From the NCBI RefSeq assembly GCF_000003195.3, contig NC_012871.2, positions 10,651,997 through 10,715,996 on the forward strand: a DNA stretch of 64,000 nucleotides, written 5' to 3'. The translations under genes and the position numbers were made by a program. The DNA comes from Sorghum bicolor. Lineage: Eukaryota > Streptophyta > Magnoliopsida > Poales > Poaceae. The notes beneath the pieces were generated by a model that was not told the origin of the DNA, did not search any database, and saw only the letters and a list, made by a program, of their open reading frames with translations. This document shows, in pieces, positions 56,791-64,000 of the stretch (positions within the stretch are counted from its first letter, which is position 1; each line of letters starts with the position of its first letter).

Positions 56791-56807
56791 GTGCCTCTGT
56801 ACTAGTG

Positions 56808-56974
56808 TGGTATTCCCAGCCACCCTTACAATAGACCACTCTAAGGACGGCTGGTGTTGAACCGCCCTTAAAGTACGTGGAATCCACTGTAAGCGCGTTT
56901 GCATAAGGACGGCTAGACCAGCCGCCCTTATAGAGCATATTTAGCCTCCCCTGCTGTGTCTGACTAGAGTAGTG
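56808..56974 (-). mobile_element. CACTA terminus fragment
   Basis: Ends '...gactagagtagtg' at 56974, that is CACTACTCTAGTC on minus. Inside are inverted 'aaggacggctgg' and 'ccagccgccctta' motifs. Its other end is missing; it abuts the CACTA-3 right terminus. Confidence 0.55.
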
Positions 56975-57440
56975 CCATATTGTTAACGAACTAATAACCG
57001 AGAATACAATATCTAATTGCAAAGAATGTGAATACACAAATGTTAAGGACTGCAGTTAAAGGATGTTTGTTGGTAATTGTACAGAAATCACACAATTACA
57101 CGGTTAAGTAGAAAAGAATCAGACAGTTATACGCAGGTAATTGTACAATTTTTTTGAAATGAATCAGACAATTACATTGTACAAATAAAATTTCACAAAA
57201 TATCAGGTCCCTTCTAGTGGGACCAACTGCATGCTCTTTTCGAGCATGAGGCAATTTCTCTCCACAGACTGTTGATATAGACGGAAGCCAGATCCCAAGA
57301 GGTGTAGATTGCTAGTCTTGATGAGCAGAGCGGTGCCTCGTTTCTGCAGGGACTCGGTCGAGACCTAGAGTGAAGTGGAGATCAGATCCATGAGAACATA
57401 GGATTAGGAGAACATAGGATTAGTTACAAAGTTCAATAAG
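56975..57440. other. unassigned sequence
   Basis: AT-rich, then ordinary composition. No reading frame, terminal repeats or match elsewhere in the window. Confidence 0.4.
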
Positions 57441-58145
57441 GTGCTAGGTAGTTTCTAGGCGCTGACCCATAGTCTAGAGTCAAGGCTAGCCTTGGCGTTC
57501 CAAGGCTTTTCTCTAGGCGTTTCATAAATACATGTATATACACATATTACCTCAAACAAAAAAAAATAGAAGGCCACAGGTCTAGAGTTGGATAGAAAGG
57601 CCCATAAAAAACATCCTAGCCCATCAAAACCAGCCCAGCCCACCTTACACAGTCCAGCTTATCCATCCGTTGTCTACCCTCCTCCCAGCCGTAGCCGCAC
57701 CCGCACACAGTCACACTCACGCCTGGCTCTACTTCCAGCTGCAAGACACCCGCCTCTTCTTTTCTACCGCGGCTAAATCCATGGCCTCCTCCCTGCCACC
57801 TCCACCACTGCCCGCCTCTTCTCGGCCGCCGCGCCTGCCACCTCCATGGACTCCTCATGCTCCTCCTCCTCCTCCGCCAGTGCCCGATGTCCCTTCCTCC
57901 ACCTCCGCGCTAGCGCTCTGTGCTGCACGCCTGCACCTCGTCCACGGGTTGCCGGATCTGCACGTGGGGACACTGGTGCGCTGCAGTACGCATCCACCTC
58001 CCCTGTCCGATGCCACCTGAGGCTGTTCCTCCCTCATCGGCGACCTCTGCCCGCCTAGGGGTCCACCTAACCCCATAGGCTAGGCGGACCCCCCGCGACT
58101 ACCGATTAGTCGCGCCTAGGAGCGCCTAAGGCGTCGCCTTTTTTA
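57441..58145. mobile_element. 'taggcg' repeat with GC-rich core
   Basis: Edges carry 'aggcg' words: 'tttctaggcgctgac' and 'caaggcttttctctaggcg' at the left, 'cgcctaggagcgcctaaggc' and 'aaccttgatt' at the right. This is a common type of dispersed grass repeat. The core (57650-58060) is GC-rich and C/T-rich and could be captured sequence. Confidence 0.4.
57780..58020 (+). CDS. proline-rich open frame in the GC-rich core
   Basis: From the ATG at 57780 about 79 codons: 'MASSLPPPPLPASSRPP', then 'ALCAARLHLVHGLPDLHVGT'. The last part slightly resembles the N-terminal segments of pentatricopeptide proteins, but the match is short and the rest is low complexity. It could be a captured exon or chance. 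Confidence 0.2.
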
Positions 58146-58630
58146 ACCTTGATTAGTTATAGATCAAAATTAGCGACAGTTAATATTACTAATTGTCTGG
58201 TGTGTGCACTAGTAGGTACGCAAGCCATGATAGATTGCGCTGGGGGATTGGTGGAAGCGGAAGAAAAACTCGGGCACTGTGGATTCCTAATGCTTCTCAA
58301 GCCTAAATGTCTTGATAGATATCATGTTATTGCTGCATTTTGCTTCATCGTTTCTGAGCCAGCTTAAAGCATCAAACATAATTTTCAGTGCATTGGCTTG
58401 TGGCAACCTAATGATCCTAAAACTAAACTACTGGTGCTTCAACTTGTACATGTCATTGTATAGCCATGCCATGCGCATGAACTATTATTGGTTCTATATA
58501 GTCATAAACTCGAACACATCTGGGAGCACATGCTCAGCAGTAATGCTATTGCGCATCCATTTGCGACCGCTTTTGTCAGTGAAATTAAATACTAGTACAA
58601 TCGTGCTTTGTGCCAGCGCCAGCCATTTTT
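58146..58630 (-). repeat. array remnant, segment B/C
   Basis: 'aaaactcgggcactgtgg', 'gtgcttcaacttgtacatg' and 'agcacatgctcagcagtaatgc' match segment B/C words at 6940-7330, 18540-18640 and elsewhere. It is the rightmost trace of the ancestral array. Confidence 0.5.
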
Positions 58631-58659
58631 TCTACTATCAGTTAGAAACAAGCGGGCGC

Positions 58660-58800
58660 CAGTACAATTGAAGTGGTGGCCCCCGTGTTTTGGACCGCCT
58701 GTAAAACTTATCTACACTAGCGGCCTGTATAACTTAGCCGGCAGCGTTAAAAGGACATTTTCTCAGGCGGTTTACTTTACGGCGCCGCCTGTGTAGTAGT
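58660..58800. mobile_element. CACTA subterminal remnant
   Basis: 'ggaccgcctgtaaaac', 'ctcaggcggtttac' and 'gccgcctgtgtagtagt' are the motif type of CACTA-3. The end reads 'gtgtagtagta', so the terminal G is lost. Fragment only. Confidence 0.4.
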
Positions 58801-59101
58801 AATTTAGAGCAACGGTTGTTTACAAAATCCACCATTGGAAACGTCTGATAACTCAGACGGGTAGTATATGATATCTGACAGAGAAGAACGATTTACAGAG
58901 GCAGTGCTTAGTTTCAACCCCCGGTACAATCTACATATGGCGCCACCATGCGCGCCCCGATCGACCTACCAACACTTAATGTACACACTCCTTCCTTCTC
59001 CTCCGGCCTATCATCGACCATGCACACCTGAGCTCGATCCAAAACATACAATGACGAAAAGTGGCTCGATCTAGAAGCGTGCGCAGCTGCTGATTGCTTG
59101 A
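58801..59101. other. unassigned sequence
   Basis: Ordinary composition. A short open frame on plus (58868-59074) is unsupported by any similarity I recognise. Confidence 0.35.
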
Positions 59102-59109
59102 GCTAGGAT

Positions 59110-59834
59110 TAAAGATGGCAACGGGTACAAACCCACTGGTTTTGCCATCTCAAACCCATGCCCATTAATATAAAATATGTCCACTAAAAAAATCATGATC
59201 CGTCACGAGTTTGATTTTGTGCCCAAACCCATGCCCATCGGGTCATGGGTATTTAGCGGGTTGCCCGTGCCCGTCACAACATGTCATAAGATGGTCATCC
59301 AGTCAAGTGAGCAAGTCTTCTCTATAGTGCACCAAAATACTTCAAGTTGAATCAATTGGTAAGGTGGAATTCATGTTATGTGTTATTACACCTCCGTACT
59401 AGAAATTTGCGAGTTGTGATAGAACACTTACCTCTAGCATGCACTGGGCCATGACCTGCTAATGCTCGGTGCCAACATCTATCATATCTTTGAGTCCAGA
59501 TAAACTGAGTGCATGCACTAAAACACGCTAGCTAGCTGCAACTTTGTACTAAAAAAAAGTATAGAGCATGCAGGTTCTCTATTTCGTTTATTTTTCTTGC
59601 ATTTTGTACTTTATGTACTAATTATATTGTGTGATGATATGGTGAATCGGGTTTAAAAAATCCATGGGTTTGCGGGTTTGGGTACTACACACCCAGACCC
59701 ATGCCCATAAACTCGCTGGGTCTAGCTTTTGTCCCATTAACAAACCCATGGGTAGCAAAGTTGACCCATATCTTTACCCTAATAGAGCAAAAAACCATCG
59801 GATTTCGGGTTTCGGGTACCCATTGCCATCTTTA
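59110..59834. mobile_element. hAT-type MITE, 725 bp
   Basis: Ends TAAAGATGGCAACGGGTAC and, inverted, TAAAGATGGCAATGGGTAC, so 19 terminal bases differ at one. Flanked on both sides by GCTAGGAT (59102-59109 and 59835-59842), a perfect 8-bp duplication, the hAT signature. The interior is rich in 'aaacccatg' and 'gggtttgg' words. No transposase. Confidence 0.95.
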
Positions 59835-59842
59835 GCTAGGAT

Positions 59843-60165
59843 CAAGCTCGCGAGTCGTGGTCACCGCACGCCCCCGGCCCGCTGAAATATTACATGGTCA
59901 ATACACGCACACACATCTCTAGTTGCTCTATTTATTTTTTGTATCATTTATAATGTGTTCCTATTGATCGTTATAAATGATATCTAGATCTCAAAGAAAT
60001 TTCATATGCATGGTTTCCGAGAGATTGAATGTTGGTCGACGTACATTAGTTGTCTTGCTGAGCAACGTACCCATCAATTACGTACAAAACATTAACGCTC
60101 CATCATAGTTGATCACTCGATCCATCTTTAGTTTTGATCTGACGATTTCCCGACAATGTCTACTG
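59843..60165. other. unassigned sequence
   Basis: No gene, repeat or terminal motif recognised. Confidence 0.35.
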
Positions 60166-60350
60166 TAGGTGCTGAGGCGCGGTTTCGACTCTCTGTTCTT
60201 CTTGGTGGGCTGGAATCTGTGGAAGGAGAGGAACGGCAGGACCTTTGATAGGGCCGGCCGGCAGCCTCAGCAGCTCGCACAGGCTATTGTGGAAGAGGCC
60301 TCTCTTTGGATCGCAGCGGGTTACAGACCTTTGGGAGTTCTGGACGCAAG
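60166..60350 (+). pseudogene. LINE ORF2 C-terminal fragment
   Basis: Reads 'RRGFDSLFFLVGWNLWKERN' then 'RTFDRAG', 'QAIVEEASLWIAAGYR'. This is the C-terminal end of plant LINE reverse-transcriptase proteins, after the zf-RVT region. The frame continues to the CACTA insertion at 60351 and the LINE is otherwise missing here. Confidence 0.8.
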
Positions 60351-60429
60351 CACTACTATCCCTTTGGTCACTTGCCCAAAATGAACAATAATCTCGGCCA
60401 AAACAGAGTCCGGGACAAAAAAATAATTA

Positions 60430-60665
60430 GTCCCGGTTGGTGAGACCAACCGGGACTAAAAGTCCCCTGCCCAACGGCTATTATGTCAGACATCGGCAGA
60501 GGGGACTTTTAGTCCCGGTTGGCCTCACCAACCGGGACAAAAGCCTAGCCTTTAGTCCCGGTTGGTACCACCAACCGGGATTAAAAGATTTTGTCCCGGT
60601 CCGTCCCACCGGCCGAGACTAGTGTTGGAATTTAGTCCCGGTTTTTAAAAGGAACCGGGATTAAA
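60430..60665. repeat. left subterminal array of CACTA-5
   Basis: Five palindromic pairs such as 'agtcccggttggtgagacca' and its inverse, regularly spaced. Confidence 0.85.
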
Positions 60666-60959
60666 TGTCCCTCCCCATATTTGAACTCTTCTTCCCGTGG
60701 CCGAGCCCATCGATCTTCACTCTTTTGCTGTGTTCTTCATTTGGAGTTGCTTGTTCTAGCTTGCTCTCATCTCCGGCTATTGATTCATTCCATCGTTTCT
60801 ACACCATCATCGACTTGTTAAGAGGTCACTAGCTTCATCTTCTCAACATTTAGAAGCGGCGTATGTCATTTCCTAGTGTTATGTATATTATTTTTTATTT
60901 TATGGTTTTTTTAAGAGGTTATTAGCTTCATCGCCATTTCAAAAGCGACGCATTTTTTT

Positions 60960-61600
60960 AAGAAATAGTGGTAATATGTTTTTTATTTTAATTAGTTTAG
61001 AAAAAAATAAAAACATATAATACTTTAATTTGCAATTTTTGACCGATTTAGTTAGTTAATTATAACTAGTATACATACCACATTTCATGATTATTTTAGA
61101 AAATAGAGAATTTTTGTGCTTTTTTAATTTAGCTTGTTTAGAAAAAATAGAAAAATAGAATTTTAGGTTTTTTGTTACTTTAATTTCTCTATTAAAAATA
61201 AAAACATATAATACTTTAATTTGTTATTTTTGACCGATTTAGTTATTTAATTATAACTAGTATACATATCACATTTCATGATTATTTAGGAAAATAGAGA
61301 ATTTTTGTGCTTTTTTAATTTAGCTTGTTTAGAAAAATTAGAAATAGAGAATTTTAGGTTTTTTGTTACTTTAATTTCTCTATTAAAAATTAGAAACTCA
61401 TAATACTTTAATTTGCACTTTATGACATGGTTAATTAGTTAATTAAAACTAGTATGCATGCCACATTTCATGATTAGTTAGAAAATAGAGAACTTTTATG
61501 TCTTTTTAGTTTTGTTGGTTTAGAATAACCAGAAATAGAGAATTTTAGGTTATTTGTTACTTTAATTTCTTTATAAAAAATTAGAAACTTATAATACTTT
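60960..61600. repeat. tandem repeat in the transposase leader, period about 191 bp
   Basis: 'ataatactttaatttg' (or a near form) recurs at about 61018, 61209, 61401 and 61590, spacings 189-192. Units are AT-rich with 'tagtatacat' and 'cacatttcatgatta'. It probably lies in a 5' intron before the 'gcag' acceptor at 61611. Confidence 0.75.
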
Positions 61601-61617
61601 ACATTGCAATGCAGACA

Positions 61618-62203
61618 ATGACACGTCATTGGATGTACAATGCCGATCGCCGCTCCAAAGAATTCATTGATGGTGTGCATTATTTCTTAAGAGTGGCCGA
61701 GGAAAACAAGCGGGATGGATTCATATGTTGCCCATGTGCCTTGTGTCAGAATTTGAAGGAATATTCTAGCTCTAGAAATATTCACTCACATTTGTTGAAG
61801 TCGGGTTTTATGCCAAACTATATTTGTTGGACCAAGCATGGAGAAAACGGGATAATGATGGAAGAAGGTGAAGAAGAACAGTTGGAGCCTGACGACATTA
61901 TTGCTCAATACGGTGACTTCGGTGATACAGCAATGGGAGAAGCTGAAGATGAGGCAGATGCAGAAGGCGCACCTGTTGAAGATGATGCTCTTGGTGATGT
62001 CATTCGTGAGGCACAAAAAGATTGCGAAAGTGAAAAAGAGAAACAAAGTTTGACCACATGTTAGAAGATCACAAGAAATTATTATACCCATCTGCCCAGG
62101 ATGGGCAAAAAAAACTGGGTACAACACTAGAACTGTTAAAATGGAAGGCACAGAATGGTGTATCCGATAAGGCATTTGGGCAATTACTGAAGATCCAAAA
62201 AAA
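61618..62203 (+). pseudogene. TNP2-type transposase, N-terminal part with two one-base losses
   Basis: Start chosen at 61618 (MTRHWMYNADRRSKEF). It has the transposase-associated domain with 'CCPCALCQNLKEY' and 'MPNYICWTKHGEN', then an acidic linker. Compared with the 34-kb copy one base is missing near 62043 ('gagaaacaaag' against 'gagaaggctaag'), so the frame ends at 62062. The next frame (from 62058, 'MLEDHKKLLYPSAQDGQKKL') is again one base out at the A-run 62197-62204. Together with the next entry this is one gene. Confidence 0.85.
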
Positions 62204-64000
62204 ATGCTGCCAAAGCCTAATGAACTGCCCACTACTACGTACGAAGCAAAACAGATCGTCTGTCCTTTGGGATTAGAAGTCAAGAAGATACATGCATGTC
62301 CTAACGACTGCATCCTATACCGTGGCAAGGACTACGAGAATTTAGATGAATGCCCCATATGTAAAGCATCACGGTATAAGATCAGGCGAGATGACCCTGG
62401 CGATGTTGAGGGGGAAGAACGTCCTAGAAAAAAAATCCCTGCAAAGGTTATGTGGTATGCTCCTATAATACCACGTCTAAAACGTCTTTTTAGAAATAAG
62501 GACCATGCAAAATTATTGCGGTGGCACAAAGAAGACCGTAAAGTAGACAACATGTTGAGACACCCTGCTGATGGGTCCCAGTGGAGAGCAATAGACAGGG
62601 AATTTCCAGAGTTTGCAAAAGACGCAAGAAACTTAAGGTTCGCTTTAAGTACGGACGGTATGAATCCTTTTGGTGAGCAAAGCAGTAGTCATAGCACTTG
62701 GCCTATTACACTATGTATCTACAACCCTCCTCCATGGTTATGCATGAAGCGAAAGTTCATTATGATGCCGGTGCTCATCCAAGGCCCGAAGCAACCGGGC
62801 AATGACATTGATGTCTATCTAAGGCCATTAATTGAAGAACTCCTTCTTTTATGGAGTGAAACAGGTGTTCGTGTGTGGGATGAGTACAAACAGGAACACT
62901 TCGACCTACGAGCACTGTTGTTTGTGACAATCAATGATTGGCCTGCTCTAAGTAATCTTTCAGGGCAGACAAACAAGGGATATAATGCATACACACATTG
63001 CTTTGATGACCTTGATAGTATATATTTGAAAAAATGTAGAAAGGTCGTGTACCTTGGGTATCGTCGATTTCTTTCTATGAATCACCCAGTTAGAAAGAAA
63101 GGAAAGCATTTTAAAGGTAAGGCAGACCACCGATGCAAGCCTCTCAATAGAACTGGAGAAGATGTATTTGAGATGGTTAAGGATGTGAAAGTAGTTTTTG
63201 GTAAGGGACAAGGCAGCCAACCAGTTCCAAAAGATGCAGCGGGTCATGCACCCATGTGGAAGAAGTCAATATTTTGGGAGCTACCCTATTGGCAAGTCCT
63301 AGAGGTCCGGAATGCGATCGACGTCATGCACCTAACAAAGAATCTTTGTGTGAACCTTCTAGGATTCATGGGTGTATATGGTAAGCCTAAGGATTCACTT
63401 GAAGCACGACAAGACTTGCAACGCATGGAAGAACGAGACAACCTGCATCCAGAGAAGACAGATGATGGACGCCAATATTTAAGACCTGCTAGCTACACTC
63501 TTAGCAATGAAGAGAAAGAAATCATGTTTGAATGCTTAAGCAGCATCAAGGTCCCATCTGGATTCTCCTCTAATATAAAAGGTATAATTAATGTGCCTGA
63601 GAAGAAATTTCTGAACTTAAAGTCGCATGACTGCCATGTGCTTATGACGCAATTGCTTCCAGTTGCATTAAGAGGAATTCTACCTCCACATGTACGTCTG
63701 GCCACCGTAAAGCTATGTGCATTCCTCAATGCAATTTCTCAGAAGGCAATCAATCCACTAGAACTAGCTGCTCTACAGAATGATGTGGTTCAATGTCTTG
63801 TTAGCTTTGAGTTAGTGTTCCCACCATCCTTCTTTGATATCATGACACACCTCCTAGTTCATCTGGTCAAGGAGATCAATATTCTGGGTCCTGTGTTCCT
63901 ACATAATATGTTTCCCTTTGAGAGGTTTATGGGAGTTCTGAAGAAATATGTTCACCAACGTGCTCGGCCAGAAGGAAGCATCGCCGAGGGCTATGGGACA
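62204..64000 (+). CDS. TNP2-type transposase core, open to the window end (partial)
   Basis: From the ATG at 62204 the frame is open for 599 codons to the last base. It reads 'MLPKPNELPTTTYEAKQIVC', the zinc-like 'CILYRGKDYENLDECPICKA', 'VMWYAPIIPRLKRLFRNKD', 'LSTDGMNPFGEQSSSHSTW', 'YNPPPWLCMKRKFIMMPVLI', 'VRNAIDVMHLTKNLCVNLLG' and 'LHNMFPFERFMGVLKKYVH': the TNP2 / Transposase_21 core that cuts and joins DNA at the CACTA ends. It corresponds closely to the minus-strand copy at 28.6-30.4 kb but lacks that copy's stop at the place matching 28850 (CAG here). The end is outside the window, so function cannot be judged; the upstream shifts would detach the N-terminal domain. Confidence 0.9.
   Translation, partial: MLPKPNELPTTTYEAKQIVCPLGLEVKKIHACPNDCILYRGKDYENLDECPICKASRYKIRRDDPGDVEGEERPRKKIPAKVMWYAPIIPRLKRLFRNKDHAKLLRWHKEDRKVDNMLRHPADGSQWRAIDREFPEFAKDARNLRFALSTDGMNPFGEQSSSHSTWPITLCIYNPPPWLCMKRKFIMMPVLIQGPKQPGNDIDVYLRPLIEELLLLWSETGVRVWDEYKQEHFDLRALLFVTINDWPALSNLSGQTNKGYNAYTHCFDDLDSIYLKKCRKVVYLGYRRFLSMNHPVRKKGKHFKGKADHRCKPLNRTGEDVFEMVKDVKVVFGKGQGSQPVPKDAAGHAPMWKKSIFWELPYWQVLEVRNAIDVMHLTKNLCVNLLGFMGVYGKPKDSLEARQDLQRMEERDNLHPEKTDDGRQYLRPASYTLSNEEKEIMFECLSSIKVPSGFSSNIKGIINVPEKKFLNLKSHDCHVLMTQLLPVALRGILPPHVRLATVKLCAFLNAISQKAINPLELAALQNDVVQCLVSFELVFPPSFFDIMTHLLVHLVKEINILGPVFLHNMFPFERFMGVLKKYVHQRARPEGSIAEGYGT

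Larger units (their letters stand above)
35823..56807. mobile_element. composite CACTA element (CACTA-3) with nested insertions
   Basis: The left terminus CACTAGTACATGGGCACAC continues after the inserted LTR element at 50059 ('cactatacaggcg'). The right terminus on the minus strand reads CACTAGTACAGAGGCACACT. About 28 terminal bases match with one or two changes. The left subterminal region (50059-50180) has 'caggcggtt' motifs like the 1-kb element at 11200. Native sequence is 35823-35836, 50054-51703 and 54377-56807, about 4.1 kb. Flanking triplets are CAA and TGG, not a duplication. It carries a Ulp1-type gene on minus and a TNP2 gene on plus, head to head, which suggests rearrangement. Confidence 0.75.
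60351..64000 (+). mobile_element. CACTA element, 5' part, runs off the window (CACTA-5)
   Basis: Starts CACTACTATCCCTTTGG after AAG. The subterminal array of 'tagtcccggttggt' palindromes (60430-60665) is the same type as CACTA-2. A leader, AT-rich tandem repeats and a TNP2-type gene follow. The 3' end lies beyond the window. It is inserted in the LINE tail. Confidence 0.9.

Overview
The window looks like an intergenic block of a grass nuclear genome, probably from the panicoid side of the Poaceae; the clade is an inference. The base is AT-rich. It is filled with CACTA (En/Spm) DNA transposons whose ends carry short palindromic motifs of the kinds 'tttagtcccggttggt', 'ctttagcaccggt', 'caggcggtt' and 'tttgccgactgcc', together with Ty1-copia and Ty3-gypsy-like retrotransposons, a SINE, MITEs and a LINE tail. 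I find no intact single-copy host gene. Every reading frame I can name belongs to a mobile element or to a fragment carried inside one.

Layout. The oldest layer is an array of diverged direct repeats, period about 2.5-3 kb (roughly 3.4-8.3 kb, 9.3-11.1 kb, 17.7-18.8 kb, 34.9-35.1 kb, 58.2-58.6 kb), with related pieces at 0.2-0.4 and 5.7-6.0 kb. Into it went: a SINE (4.8-5.4 kb); a decayed copia element (11137-17673) whose 5' LTR holds a 1-kb non-autonomous CACTA (11200-12221, TSD AAT, empty site in the 3' LTR); a retrotransposon remnant (about 18.9-19.4 plus 32.5-33.4 kb) split by a complete 13-kb CACTA (19433-32454, TSD ACT); a truncated CACTA (33469-34886); and a composite at 35823-56807.

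The composite is a CACTA element (CACTA-3) that received a gag-only LTR element with a tRNA-Asp primer site (35837-50053, TSD ATGGG) and a small gag-remnant LTR element (51704-54376, TSD TATAC). The lower LTR of the first was then hit by a MITE (35851-36136) and by a CACTA (36152-41984) that carries intron-containing gene-like sequence. The right part holds a CACTA end, a GC-rich repeat, a 725-bp hAT-type MITE (59110-59834, TSD GCTAGGAT), a LINE 3' tail, and the 5' part of another CACTA (60351 to the window end) whose TNP2-type transposase frame is open from 62204 to the last base.

How the genes work together. The large CACTA encodes a TNP2/TNPD-type transposase, a GRF zinc-finger protein with a C-terminal membrane segment, and a long second gene joining a plant-transposase (Transposase_24-like) domain, a proline-rich linker and a Ulp1/C48-type cysteine peptidase with recognisable catalytic residues. 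In such elements TNPD acts with a second protein that binds the subterminal motifs. The LTR elements here lack pol or keep only fragments, so they would depend on partners elsewhere. The most unusual structural signal is a set of five short hairpins with one constant loop (CTGAA) and five different, mutually compensating stems at both ends of the copia internal region.
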